DNA of 64,000 nt from [Clostridium] aminophilum DSM 10710 (GCF_000711825.1 NZ_JONJ01000010.1:62001-126000); one strand, 5' to 3'. Counted from the first letter of the stretch, positions 17,706 to 26,622 are shown. Notes: generated by a model from the letters alone, not told the origin. Program-made: numbers and translations.

Positions 17706-18644
17706 ATGAACAGACGGAGAGGAAAACGGATTTCCGCGGCGGTCTGCGGTCTGGTGCTGGCGGCGCTAATGGTCTTTCTGGCCGGGTGTACATCCGGTAA
17801 GAAAGAAGAGGAGCCCGGCGCAGGAGATTATTATGTCTGGTATCTGGAGTCGAGCGGCGCGGAACTGACGAAAAAGCGGTTTCACACAGATGCGGACACG
17901 ACAGAGAAAGTCGCGGCGGATCTTCTGGAGCAGATGTTTGCGGTACAGGAAGACGGCGGTATGCAGCCGGTCTTCCAGGACGGAGTCAGCGTGTCATCCG
18001 CGTCGATGGAAAAAGGTGTTCTGAGCGTGGATTTCAATAAGCGCTATAATTCCATGGATCCGTCCAGAGAAGTGCTGTGCCGTGTCGCACTCGCCAAAAC
18101 GCTGACGGCGGTGGAGGGGATCGATTATGTTCTGGTCAGCTGTGACGGCCAGCCGCTGCAGGACCGGAGCGGCAATGCCGTCGGCGCGTTTTCGGCGTCG
18201 GATTTTGTGGACAGCATCACCAACGTCAACTCATACGAGAGAGTCAAGCTGAAGCTGTATTTTGCGAACAGCGACGGAACGCAGCTGGTACAGGAAGAGC
18301 GGGACGCCGTGCACAACACCGGAACATCCCAGGCGAGACTGGTGGTTGACCAGCTTCTGGCCGGTTCGGAGAACGGAAACGGGGATGTGCTTCCGCGGGA
18401 TCTGAAAGTCCTGAATGTCACGGTGACAAACGGAACCTGTTATGTCAACCTGGATTCCGCATTTCTGAACAGCACGCTCAATGCGGCGGATTACATTCCG
18501 GTCTATGCGCTGGTGAATTCCCTCACGGAGCTGAAAACAGTCACGAAGGTTCAGATCATGGTCGGCGGATCGGCGGATGTCACGTACCATTCGATCAGTT
18601 TTGCGGAACCGTTCACGAGAAATGATGAGTATGTGCAGAAGTGA
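17706..18644 (+). CDS. Lipoprotein with two GerMN domains
   Basis: A 312-residue lipoprotein. After an Arg/Lys-rich N-region and a hydrophobic core, the lipobox FLAGC puts the lipidated Cys at residue 28. Two tandem GerMN-type domains follow (about 60-160 and 195-305), recognisable by LSVDFNKRYN and CYVNLDSAFLN with a following A-L--VNSLTEL helix. GerMN proteins in the Bacillota act at the cell surface in sporulation or envelope processes; a partner for the kinase 19 bases upstream (a YycH/LpqB-like accessory) is a reasonable inference. The start is the ATG at 17706, spaced correctly from AGGGAGGT at 17693-17700; a GTG at 17703 is too close. Confidence 0.85.
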   Translation: MNRRRGKRISAAVCGLVLAALMVFLAGCTSGKKEEEPGAGDYYVWYLESSGAELTKKRFHTDADTTEKVAADLLEQMFAVQEDGGMQPVFQDGVSVSSASMEKGVLSVDFNKRYNSMDPSREVLCRVALAKTLTAVEGIDYVLVSCDGQPLQDRSGNAVGAFSASDFVDSITNVNSYERVKLKLYFANSDGTQLVQEERDAVHNTGTSQARLVVDQLLAGSENGNGDVLPRDLKVLNVTVTNGTCYVNLDSAFLNSTLNAADYIPVYALVNSLTELKTVTKVQIMVGGSADVTYHSISFAEPFTRNDEYVQK

Positions 18645-18757
18645 TCGGGGATCCGGCAGGAGAGCGCTGGAGCGAAGCGGAAAAGAAACAGGTAAATAAC
18701 GGATAATCATCAGAAAAGGATCGGGAGGAAACGACCATCAAAAGACCACTTGTCCGG

Positions 18758-21517
18758 ATGACAGCGGCATTTGTACTTGGAGAGGTCCTATGCGGTCAGA
18801 CAGACATCATACCGGCAGTATCGGGGCGGATAGCGGCCCTGATACTGCCGGTTTTTCTGCTTCTTACAATCGTTTGGATGTACTGGAGGAAGGCGCGCGG
18901 GGGCAGCTTTCTAATGATGGCTGTGATGCTTCTCTTCGGATTCTTCTGCATGAGAAGCGCGATGCGGAAAGAGCCGCTGGAAGTGCGTCTCGAGAAGGCG
19001 GAGAGCGTTTGCGGCGCAGAGGCGGAGGGCGTGGTCGATTCGGTGTCGGAAAAGGAAGACCGGGTAAGATATACCGTCCGCGATGCGGTGATCCGGATTC
19101 CGGCAAGCGATGGCGGGACGGAGACATTCCGCGCGGAGAAGATCTATGTGACGAGGCTGGAGGAGCGGGAAGAGTATGGGATTGAACCGGGAGAACCGGC
19201 GCGCTTTCACGGAAAACTCTCTCTCTTTGAGGAGGCGACCAACCCGGGACAGTTTGATTTTAAGCGATATTACCGCGGACTCGGAATCCGTTACCGTCTG
19301 CAGGCCGACAGCGCGGAACGGCTGGAAGGGGAAAATGAAAGCTCCCCGGCGGAAATGGCAGCGTATCGAATCAAAAAGCGGGCGGAGCGCGCGATCGATG
19401 CGGTCTGTCTTCCGGAAGACCGGGGATTTTTCCGCGCGGTTCTTCTGGGCGATCGGGGGTTTTTGTCGGAAGAGGATGCGAAACTTTTCCGCGAAGGCGG
19501 CATTTCCCATATTCTTGCGGTATCGGGGCTGCATGTCTCTCTGATCGGAATGACGGTCTATACGATCCTTCGAAAGACAGGGGCGGGATATGGTCCGGCC
19601 GGCGCGGCAGCAGGAGTGCTTCTTCTGATTTACGGGATCATCGCCGGCTTCGGGGCGTCGGTATTCCGGGCGGTGTTCATGACGATTCTCGGGATGGGCG
19701 CAAATTTCATCGGACGGACCTATGACCGGATGAGCGCGATGGCACTGGCACTTCTCCTTCTTCTGATTCCGTCGCCGTATCTTCTGTATTCGGCGGGCGT
19801 TCAGCTTTCTTTTGCAGCGATCCTTGCCATCTGTGTTCTGGAGAACCGGGACAGGAGGCGGAAGCGGAGAGAGATGCTGGAGGAGAAAAACAGAAACCGT
19901 GACCGGGAGGGACGAAGAAACGGCGGAAAAACGATATGTGCCAATGGATTCGGACGGATCTTCGGAAAGGGCGGCGGAACCGATGGACGGAAGGCGTCTT
20001 GTACTGCAGATGCCCTGCCATGCGCGGACCGGATTCGGGGGGCATTCCGGATGAATGCCGCAATCCAGCTCTTTACCCTGCCCGTTATTTTGCAAAATTT
20101 CTTTACATATCCGGCGATCGGTCTTCTGCTCAATCTTGTGGTGATTCCGCTGATGTCATTTGCAGCCGCTTCCGGATTCTTCGGAGCAGGCCTCTGCGCG
20201 CTCGGAATCACGTCATTTGCCGGAGCGGTGATCGCGCCGGGACACTATATCTATCATTTTTACCGGTTTCTCTGCGCGATTGCGGAGAAGGCCTTTTTCC
20301 TGCAATTCACGCCCGGAAGCCCGTCAAATTTGGCGGTTTGTGGGTATTATGCGCTGATTTTTGCCGCATTTTACGAAGATGAGATCAGAATAAAACTAAA
20401 TCTGAGAAAAAAGTGGGGATTTGGACTCGGCATCGCGATCGCACTCGGCATCCTGTTTATTCGACGGCCGCTGTCCGGTCTCGAAGCGACGTTTCTGGAC
20501 GTGCGGCAGGGAGAATGCCTTGTGCTCCGGTATGGAGATCACACCTGGATCTCGGACTGCGGCAGCACGCAGGATAAGAACGTGGGGGAGAACCGTCTGG
20601 TGCCGTTTCTGAAATCAAGAGGGGTGACGCATGTGGATACGGCCTTTGTCAGTCACTCGGACGCGGACCATGTGAACGGAATTTCCTATCTTCTAAAAGA
20701 GAAGACGGGGATTTCCGTTGGAAAACTGGTTCTTCCGACGGTGGCAATTTCCTCGGACCGGTACGATTCGCTGAAGGAAACCGCGAAAAAAGCAAAGGTG
20801 CCGGTGGAGTATATGGATGCGGGGGTGACTTCGGCAATTGGAAAGACGGATCCGTGGGGAGGCCGGATGCGGTGCATTCATCCGCTGGCCGGTGAGAAGC
20901 CGGATGCGGAGGAACCGAACGAACACTGTCTGGCGTTTGAAGTGTCCTGCGGGAAGCTAAAGATGATCCTGACGGCGGATCTTCCCGAAACACATGAGAA
21001 AGAAATCGTCGGACAGATAATGGAACATAAGTCGGAACGGGATACCGGATCCGGCAAAGCATCTGATAATACATCCGATAAAGCATCCGGTAACACATCT
21101 GATAATGCATCCGATAATGCATCCGGCAAAGCATCCGGAAATACATCTGATAATGCAACCGGTAAAGCATCCGGAAATACATCTGATAATACATCCGGAA
21201 AAGCATCCGGAAAAACGGTCACCATCCTCAAAGCGGGACATCACGGTTCAGCGACAAGCACATCCGAAGCTCTCCTGAAAGCCGTGAAACCGGATCTGGT
21301 TGTGATCTCATGCGGTAGGCACAACCGTTACGGGCATCCGGCGCCGGAAACGATGGAACGGATCCGGAGGTCCGGGACAAAGATTCTGGATACGGAGTTC
21401 GACGGAGCGATCACAATCCGGAGCGATGGGGAGAGTGTCCGCACGGAGACATTTCGGCAGAGGCGGTCCCGGGCCGCCGACTGCCGGTCGGGCTCAGAGA
21501 CCGGAAACAGGCCTTGA
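18758..21517 (+). CDS. comEC: DNA internalization protein ComEC/Rec2
   Basis: A 919-residue polytopic protein forming the inner-membrane channel for single-stranded DNA uptake. An N-terminal soluble OB-like part (about 60-200) is followed by the competence domain with HILAVSGLHVSLIG. The C-terminal metallo-beta-lactamase-like domain starts near FLDVRQGECLVLR, with SHSDADHVNG, AGHHGS and RYGHP. Two unusual inserts are present: a charged Arg/Lys/Glu-rich cytoplasmic loop at about 365-425, and 14 tandem tetrapeptides (S-D/G-N/K-A/T) at about 763-820 just before AGHHGS. GGGAGG at 18723-18728 is badly placed for this ATG but well placed for an in-frame ATC at 18737, which would add KRPLVR-type residues usual in the family. 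No other com genes are in the window. Confidence 0.93.
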   Translation: MTAAFVLGEVLCGQTDIIPAVSGRIAALILPVFLLLTIVWMYWRKARGGSFLMMAVMLLFGFFCMRSAMRKEPLEVRLEKAESVCGAEAEGVVDSVSEKEDRVRYTVRDAVIRIPASDGGTETFRAEKIYVTRLEEREEYGIEPGEPARFHGKLSLFEEATNPGQFDFKRYYRGLGIRYRLQADSAERLEGENESSPAEMAAYRIKKRAERAIDAVCLPEDRGFFRAVLLGDRGFLSEEDAKLFREGGISHILAVSGLHVSLIGMTVYTILRKTGAGYGPAGAAAGVLLLIYGIIAGFGASVFRAVFMTILGMGANFIGRTYDRMSAMALALLLLLIPSPYLLYSAGVQLSFAAILAICVLENRDRRRKRREMLEEKNRNRDREGRRNGGKTICANGFGRIFGKGGGTDGRKASCTADALPCADRIRGAFRMNAAIQLFTLPVILQNFFTYPAIGLLLNLVVIPLMSFAAASGFFGAGLCALGITSFAGAVIAPGHYIYHFYRFLCAIAEKAFFLQFTPGSPSNLAVCGYYALIFAAFYEDEIRIKLNLRKKWGFGLGIAIALGILFIRRPLSGLEATFLDVRQGECLVLRYGDHTWISDCGSTQDKNVGENRLVPFLKSRGVTHVDTAFVSHSDADHVNGISYLLKEKTGISVGKLVLPTVAISSDRYDSLKETAKKAKVPVEYMDAGVTSAIGKTDPWGGRMRCIHPLAGEKPDAEEPNEHCLAFEVSCGKLKMILTADLPETHEKEIVGQIMEHKSERDTGSGKASDNTSDKASGNTSDNASDNASGKASGNTSDNATGKASGNTSDNTSGKASGKTVTILKAGHHGSATSTSEALLKAVKPDLVVISCGRHNRYGHPAPETMERIRRSGTKILDTEFDGAITIRSDGESVRTETFRQRRSRAADCRSGSETGNRP
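21047..21220 (+). repeat. 12-nt tandem repeats inside comEC
   Basis: About fourteen degenerate 12-base units (TCTGATAATACA, TCCGGCAAAGCA and variants) encode Ser-Asp/Gly-Asn/Lys-Ala/Thr tetrapeptides. The period is a multiple of three, so the frame is kept. AT content is higher than in the flanking coding sequence. Confidence 0.9.
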
Positions 21518-21566
21518 GAAAACTGCTTTGCATATCGTATAATGATGTTTCGAGGAGGACGACGCA

Positions 21567-22547
21567 GTGAGTAATGTTTTAGATGAAGATATCAAAAAGA
21601 AAAGCTTTCATACGCTGTATCTCCTTTACGGGGAGGAGGATTTCCTCCGGCAAAGCTACAAAAAACAGCTCTGTCAGGCGATGACCGGCGGAGATGACAT
21701 GAATTTCAACACGTTTCACGGCAAAGACATCAGCGTGAACGAGATCATCAGCCTTGCGGACACGCTCCCGTTTTTTGCGGAGCGGAGAGTTCTTCTGATC
21801 GAGGACAGCGGCTTTTTCAAAAAGAGTCCGGAGGAGCTGGTAAAGTATCTGCCGGATATGCCGGACACGACGAGCATTGTCTTTTCGGAGACGGAAGTCG
21901 ATAAGCGGAGCGCACTCTATAAGAAGGTGAAAGACCTCGGTCTGATTTCCGAGATGGCGAAGCAGGAGACCGGCGATCTTGCGGTCTGGGCGGCAAAGTA
22001 TCTGGCACATTCCGGAAAGAAAGTGACGCGGCAGACGATGGATGAATTCCTGATGCGCACCGGAAACGATATGTTGAATATCCGGTCCGAGCTGGAAAAA
22101 CTCATCAGCTATGTCGGTGAAAAAGATGTCGTGGAATCGAAGGACGTGGCGGCAGTCACCACCATGCAGGTGGAGAGCCGGATCTTTGATCTGGTGGACG
22201 CGCTGGTTTCCGGGAAAATGTCGCAGGCGATGAAGCTGTACGAAGATCTGACGGCCCTCAAGGAGCCGCCGATGCGGATTCTTTTTCTGATCACCCGGCA
22301 GTTCAACCAGCTTCTTTTGGTAAAGGATATGCAGGCGGGCCGTGCAGACCGTGCGGCGATCGCGAAAGCGGTGAAGGTCCCGCCGTTTGCGGTGCGGAAG
22401 CTTGAAGCGCAGGCGGGAACATTTTCCAGAAAGCAGGTACTTTCCTGCGTCCAGAGCGCGGTGGAACTGGAAGAGGCGGTGAAAACCGGAAGGTTATCGG
22501 ATCGGATGGCGGTGGAGCTGATGATCACGCGAAAATATAAAAATTAA
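21567..22547 (+). CDS. holA: DNA polymerase III delta subunit
   Basis: A 326-residue protein. It begins HTLYLLYGEEDFLRQSYKK, the AAA+-like opening of the clamp-loader delta subunit (YqeN type); a Sensor-like central region and the C-terminal collar helix bundle (LEEAVKTGRLSDRMAVELMI) follow. It loads the sliding clamp as part of the tau-delta-delta' complex. The start is GTG at 21567, eight bases after AGGAGG at 21553-21558. The comEC-holA-rpsT order matches Bacillus subtilis. The stop codon lies next to the -35 box of the rpsT promoter. Confidence 0.93.
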   Translation: MSNVLDEDIKKKSFHTLYLLYGEEDFLRQSYKKQLCQAMTGGDDMNFNTFHGKDISVNEIISLADTLPFFAERRVLLIEDSGFFKKSPEELVKYLPDMPDTTSIVFSETEVDKRSALYKKVKDLGLISEMAKQETGDLAVWAAKYLAHSGKKVTRQTMDEFLMRTGNDMLNIRSELEKLISYVGEKDVVESKDVAAVTTMQVESRIFDLVDALVSGKMSQAMKLYEDLTALKEPPMRILFLITRQFNQLLLVKDMQAGRADRAAIAKAVKVPPFAVRKLEAQAGTFSRKQVLSCVQSAVELEEAVKTGRLSDRMAVELMITRKYKN

Positions 22548-22550
22548 TGC

Positions 22551-22578
22551 TTGACATATCGCCCGAGTCTGATAGAAT
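22551..22578 (+). promoter_or_regulatory. rpsT promoter
   Basis: -35 TTGACA (22551-22556), 16-base spacer, -10 TAGAAT (22573-22578), starting three bases after the holA stop codon. The leader is about 98 nt and holds the inverted repeat TTAAAC/GTTTAA around 22597-22620, a candidate autoregulatory structure. Confidence 0.75.
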
Positions 22579-22682
22579 ACAAGAGTATGTTTACATTTAA
22601 ACTAACCGTGTCAAGGTTTAATGCAAACGCCATATGTTTCAAAGAAAACTATTAAAATCACATTCCAATGGAGGTGTCCAAA

Positions 22683-22946
22683 TTGGCTAACATTAAATCC
22701 GCCAAGAAGAGAATCTTAGTTGCAGAGAAGAAAGCTGCAAGAAACAAAGCAATCCGTTCCGAAGTTAAGACCGAGATCAAGAAGGTCGAGGCTGCTGTAG
22801 AGGCTGGCGACAAGGCTGCTGTCGAGGCTGCTCTTAAGCATGCAACTTCCGTAATCGAGAAGGCTGGAACCAAGGGCGTATACAAGAAGAACAATGTTGC
22901 CCGCAAGGTTTCCCGCATTGCAAAGGCTGCAAACAAGGTTCAGTAA
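22683..22946 (+). CDS. rpsT: 30S ribosomal protein S20
   Basis: An 87-residue basic, Ala/Lys-rich protein of three long helices. It starts MANIKSAKKRI and contains RNKAIRSEVKT and VYKKNNVARKVSRIAKA, all typical of S20, which binds 16S rRNA early in assembly. The start codon is TTG at 22683, six bases after GGAGGTG (22670-22676). An ATG at 22668 is in frame but overlaps that site and is rejected. Escherichia coli rpsT also starts with UUG, which is tied to its autogenous control. Flanked by a strong promoter and a strong terminator. Confidence 0.97.
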   Translation: MANIKSAKKRILVAEKKAARNKAIRSEVKTEIKKVEAAVEAGDKAAVEAALKHATSVIEKAGTKGVYKKNNVARKVSRIAKAANKVQ

Positions 22947-22979
22947 TCACTGACCGATATAAAATAAATTAACCCAATC

Positions 22980-23013
22980 AAGGACTCTGCTGGTGTGGCG
23001 GGGTCCTTTTTTT
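22980..23013 (+). terminator. rpsT intrinsic terminator
   Basis: AAGGACTCTGC (22980-22990) pairs with GCGGGGTCCTT (22998-23008), followed by a T-tract. Confidence 0.9.
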
Positions 23014-23014
23014 A

Positions 23015-23188
23015 TTTCATAGGATATTTCTACGAAATTCCCTATGAAACAAAACCGCCCCGCGAGGATGCGCACGCCGCTGTAAGTAAGCTGTCACCTA
23101 ACGGTGACCAGCGGCGGCGCGCAAAGTTCGCAAGCTCATCTCAGGAGTGATGGGCGAGGGGAGTCGAAGTCCGCTTGCGGACTTTGTC
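23015..23188 (+). repeat. Structured intergenic repeat downstream of rpsT
   Basis: Immediately after the rpsT terminator a 16-base near-palindrome (TTTCATAGG ... CCTATGAAA, 23015-23049, three-base loop) is followed by two nested hairpins (GCCGCTG/CAGCGGC around GTCACC/GGTGAC, 23076-23115) and a third (AAGTCCGC/GCGGACTT, 23167-23184). The part 23121-23188 matches the minus strand of 37888-37960 (AAGCTC, CTC...GAG, CGAAGTCC, GGACTTTGT). The gap 22947-23463 otherwise holds only the promoter at 23348. Confidence 0.65.
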
Positions 23189-23347
23189 ATAGATATAATG
23201 CTATTGAAAACGCTGGCGTTCGAAGCGCGTGATACATTATGAAAATATATTTCCCGGATGAAGAGATAAAAAAGGATTTGCGGAAGAATCCCGGAATAAT
23301 GCGCAACAGGAAGAAGGTCGAAAAGAGGGCAGAAAACAAGAATTTCC

Positions 23348-23376
23348 TTGACGTAACCTCCGTTTGGGTATAAAAA
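23348..23376 (+). promoter_or_regulatory. Promoter for the L,D-transpeptidase gene
   Basis: -35 TTGACG (23348-23353), with TATAAA at 23369-23374 (15-base spacer) or TAAAAA at 23371-23376 (17-base spacer). The leader of about 85 nt can fold AACGGTGC with GCCCCGTT just before the ribosome binding site. Confidence 0.45.
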
Positions 23377-23463
23377 GGTATTTGGCGCTGTCTGTGGGCA
23401 GGCAGCAGAGTGTAGGTATGAACGGTGCAGCGGAGAAAGCCCCGTTGCAGGGAGGATGAAAAC

Positions 23464-24351
23464 GTGAATACAGAAAATCAGAGCAGAAATGTCAAGGGGA
23501 TTCTATTTTATCTGGCAGTATTTGTCGCTGCGGTTGTGCTGATGATTTCAGGAACAACGACGACGGCATTTGCGGGAAAATATGAGAATGTTACCGTGAA
23601 GGGCGGCCACGCAGGACCGGCTTCCACCGGATGGATGCAGAATGCGGACGGAACCTGGAATTATCTTGCAAGCGGCAGCGCACTGAAGAGCCAGTGGCAG
23701 GAGATCGGCGGAAACTGGTATTATTTCAATCACGACGGTCTGATGCTCACCGGATGGCAGGATCTGACACAGAGATACTATTTCAGCAGTGAAGGAAAGA
23801 TGCAGAAGGGCTGGCAGAATATCGACGGCGTTGATTATTATTTCGCCGAGGATGGCGACACGACTCACTCCGTCGGCGCGCTCTACGTCAACGAGGCGAC
23901 ACCGGACGGCAACAAGGTGGATGCGACCGGCGCAAAGGTTGATCCGGCAAGACCAAACCCGACCGGATATGCCAACTGCGTTGAGGTTTCCATCGGAGAG
24001 CAGTCCATGTACTGCTACCGCAACAATCAGCTGGTGCTCTCTTCTCCGTGCGTAACCGGCAGACTGGGCGCACATGACACCACACAGGGCGTACACCGGA
24101 TCCAGGCAAAACAGCTGAACCGCGTGCTCAGAGGAACCAATGACAACGGAACCCCGTATGCATCTCCGGTAAAATACTGGATGCCGTTCTACAACGGCGA
24201 GGGACTCCATGATGCTTCCTGGAGATCCAATTTCGGCGGCGCAATCTACACCACCGGCGGTTCTCACGGCTGTGTAAACCTGCCGACCGACATTGCGGCT
24301 CAGCTCTATAATCTGGTTTATGTCGGTATGCCGGTTGTGATTCACGCATAA
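23464..24351 (+). CDS. Secreted L,D-transpeptidase with wall-binding repeats
   Basis: A 295-residue protein. A signal or anchor segment (about 12-35) is followed by three to four Trp/Tyr/Gly-rich cell-wall-binding repeats of about 20 residues (GNWYYFNHDGLMLTGWQ and similar, about 52-140). A YkuD catalytic domain follows (about 170-295) with SHGCVNLP holding His268 and nucleophile Cys270. YkuD enzymes make 3-3 peptidoglycan cross-links or attach proteins to peptidoglycan. The GTG at 23464, eight bases after AGGGAGG, is the best start. A two-codon ATG-AAA-ACG-TGA frame overlaps it at 23456. A two-component system and a second wall-binding repeat protein follow. Confidence 0.92.
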   Translation: MNTENQSRNVKGILFYLAVFVAAVVLMISGTTTTAFAGKYENVTVKGGHAGPASTGWMQNADGTWNYLASGSALKSQWQEIGGNWYYFNHDGLMLTGWQDLTQRYYFSSEGKMQKGWQNIDGVDYYFAEDGDTTHSVGALYVNEATPDGNKVDATGAKVDPARPNPTGYANCVEVSIGEQSMYCYRNNQLVLSSPCVTGRLGAHDTTQGVHRIQAKQLNRVLRGTNDNGTPYASPVKYWMPFYNGEGLHDASWRSNFGGAIYTTGGSHGCVNLPTDIAAQLYNLVYVGMPVVIHA

Positions 24352-24385
24352 ATTTACTGAAAAAATATCATATCGCGTTCAGGGA

Positions 24386-24424
24386 AAGCATTCGATGCGG
24401 AGAGATTCGTGTCGGATGCTTTTT
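24386..24424 (+). terminator. Terminator after the L,D-transpeptidase gene
   Basis: AAGCATTCGA pairs with TCGGATGCTT around a loop, followed by TTTTT. Confidence 0.75.
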
Positions 24425-24583
24425 GCTTACGCGGGATGAATACGCCTCTTAGCGGAAGGAAGACAGAAAAACGTAACATTCTGGCGATGGACTGTTTAGA
24501 AAGTTTGCATAAAATGATAATGAGCTTTGTTAAAATGGTCATAATGACGATATATGATTATATGACAGATCGAGGTGGCCGCT

Positions 24584-25825
24584 ATGATGTCTGAACGAAA
24601 GAAAACCATTGAATCGAAGGTATTTCGCTCCAATACGTTTATGGTTCTTTTTGTGCTGCTCACTTTTCTGACCGTCAATCTGGTCACGCTGAAGATTTAT
24701 TCCAAAATTGTGGAACAGCGTTTTAACGAGGCGATCACAGAGATGCTGAAAGATACTTATGATCCGGAGAAGGACCTGGAAGAAGAGCTCGAAGCGCGAA
24801 TGGCGATCGAAGGCGGAGAGGTGGATGATCTTCTGCAGACATACGCCGAGTCCTGGAGCGGTTTCTTCATTCTGTTTGCGGCGGACGGTGCAATCTGTAT
24901 CGGCGGTCTTCTTCTGATCAGCCAGTTCTTCACCAAGCGGCTTTCCGGAAGCATTATGGTTCCTTTGGACGAACTGGAGAGCGGAGCCAGAAGGATTCGT
25001 GACGGAAATCTGAAGACCGATATCTGTTACGAGGGGATTGAGGAATTTGAACATGTCTGCGGTCAGTTCAACCGGATGCAGCACTCCATTCTGGAGGCAC
25101 AGGAGCAGAACGCGCGTTATGAGAAAGCGAGAACCGAGATGATCGCCGGCATTTCCCACGATCTTCGCACGCCGCTGACGGCGGTGCGCGGAACCGTGAA
25201 GGGGCTGATGGACGGAGTGGCGGTGACGCCGGAACAGCAGCAGAAATTCCTGCAGAGAGCCTATCAGCGGACGGGAGATATGGAAGTGCTTCTCCGGAAT
25301 CTGCTGTATCTGTCCCGCGTAGAGACCGGGCATATTCCGCTTCAGATGGACAGTTTTGACGCGGATCTGTTTTTGGATGGATATGTGAAAGACCGGCAGG
25401 AGACCAATGAAGACCTCATATTGGAGTTTGATTCCGCGAACCGGCCGGTGATGATCTGGGCAGATCCCGATCAGATCGTTCGGATTCTGGACAATCTTCT
25501 GGAGAACAGTAAAAAATATGCGGAAGCGGATCCGCTGAAGCTCCGGATCGGAATCCGGCAGTCCGGAGACCGCGTGGTGATCGATTTTAGTGACAACGGA
25601 AAAGGCGTGCCGGAGGATCAGATCGAGAATATTTTTGAGGAATTTTACCGGGGCGATGAGTCCAGAAACCGGACGAAGGGAAACGGACTGGGGCTCTACA
25701 TTGTCCGTTCGCTGATGCATGGAATGAACGGATCCGTGACCGCGGAGTCGGATCACGGAATGATCTTTCATCTGAGCTTTTGCAGCGGAAGAGACGACAC
25801 CGAAAGCACGGAAGCTGAGAAGTGA
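24584..25825 (+). CDS. Sensor histidine kinase (OmpR-system type)
   Basis: A 413-residue kinase. TM1 is at about 18-38, a short acidic extracytoplasmic loop at 40-85, TM2 at about 88-112 and a HAMP domain at about 115-170. HisKA has His192 in AGISHDLRTPL, and the ATPase domain has LDNLLENSKKYA, DNGKGVP and GNGLGLYIV. The ATG at 24584 is chosen from AGGTGG at 24572-24577; a second ATG follows directly. The stop codon comes 65 bases before the regulator start, so the order is kinase then regulator, the reverse of most OmpR-type operons. Its place between two wall-binding proteins suggests an envelope-related signal. Confidence 0.9.
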   Translation: MMSERKKTIESKVFRSNTFMVLFVLLTFLTVNLVTLKIYSKIVEQRFNEAITEMLKDTYDPEKDLEEELEARMAIEGGEVDDLLQTYAESWSGFFILFAADGAICIGGLLLISQFFTKRLSGSIMVPLDELESGARRIRDGNLKTDICYEGIEEFEHVCGQFNRMQHSILEAQEQNARYEKARTEMIAGISHDLRTPLTAVRGTVKGLMDGVAVTPEQQQKFLQRAYQRTGDMEVLLRNLLYLSRVETGHIPLQMDSFDADLFLDGYVKDRQETNEDLILEFDSANRPVMIWADPDQIVRILDNLLENSKKYAEADPLKLRIGIRQSGDRVVIDFSDNGKGVPEDQIENIFEEFYRGDESRNRTKGNGLGLYIVRSLMHGMNGSVTAESDHGMIFHLSFCSGRDDTESTEAEK

Positions 25826-25890
25826 GTGATGTCCGGCAGGAGGAAGATGCCCCTTTGACTTTCAGAAAACAGTTAGGAGAGCGATATAAG

Positions 25891-26622
25891 ATGGATGAGA
25901 AGAAAAAGATTCTGATTATCGAAGATGATGAAGATATCAGCATGATTGAGGAGGCGTACCTTTCCGCAGCCGGTTACGAGGTGGAGGTGCATCGGGACGG
26001 AAAAGAACTGGAGAAACTTGCCGCATCCGGGGTATACTCCCTTTTTCTGATCGACGTCATGCTGCCGGGGAGAAACGGATATGAGCTCTGCAAGGCAATC
26101 CGGAGTCTGACGGCTGTGCCGATTCTGATGGTGACGGCGAGGACCGAGGCGATCGATAAGATTCAGGGACTGGGAAACGGGGCCGACGACTACATTTCCA
26201 AGCCGTTTGATCCGGCGGAGCTGGTGGCCCGCGTCAATGCGAATCTTCGCCAGTATGACCGGATCGTGGAGAGCGCCGGAAATGAGGCGCTGAAAGAAAT
26301 GCAGGAAAATGAGAACGACGCCGAGGAGATCGTGATCGGCGATCTTCATATCTTCCCGAAAGGCTATCGCGTTACCAAGAACGGGGAGGAGATCTCGCTG
26401 AAGACGAGAGAATTTGAACTTCTCTGCTTCCTTGCGCAGAACCCGAACATTCTCTTTAATAAGGAACAACTCTATGAGAAAATCTGGGGCTATGATTACG
26501 TCGGCGATGCGGCGACGGTGATCGTTCATATCAACCGAATCCGTGAGAAGATCGAGGATGAGCCGAAAAAGCCAAAACTTCTGGAGACGGTCTGGGGCGC
26601 CGGATACCGGATGAACAAATAA
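25891..26622 (+). CDS. OmpR/PhoB-family response regulator
   Basis: A 243-residue regulator. The receiver domain has acidic residues E11/D12/D13, phospho-acceptor D55 in FLIDVMLPG, T82 and K104 in YISKPFD. The C-terminal winged helix (about 150-240) has LKTREFELLCFLAQNPN, the DNA-contact segment DAATVIVHINRIREKIE and the ending TVWGAGYRM. An acidic linker lies between the domains (about 128-145). The ATG at 25891 follows TAGGAGA with ten bases between; earlier in-frame codons overlap the kinase gene and are rejected. Transcription ends at a hairpin at 26788-26825, after a long purine-rich stretch. Confidence 0.93.
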   Translation: MDEKKKILIIEDDEDISMIEEAYLSAAGYEVEVHRDGKELEKLAASGVYSLFLIDVMLPGRNGYELCKAIRSLTAVPILMVTARTEAIDKIQGLGNGADDYISKPFDPAELVARVNANLRQYDRIVESAGNEALKEMQENENDAEEIVIGDLHIFPKGYRVTKNGEEISLKTREFELLCFLAQNPNILFNKEQLYEKIWGYDYVGDAATVIVHINRIREKIEDEPKKPKLLETVWGAGYRMNK

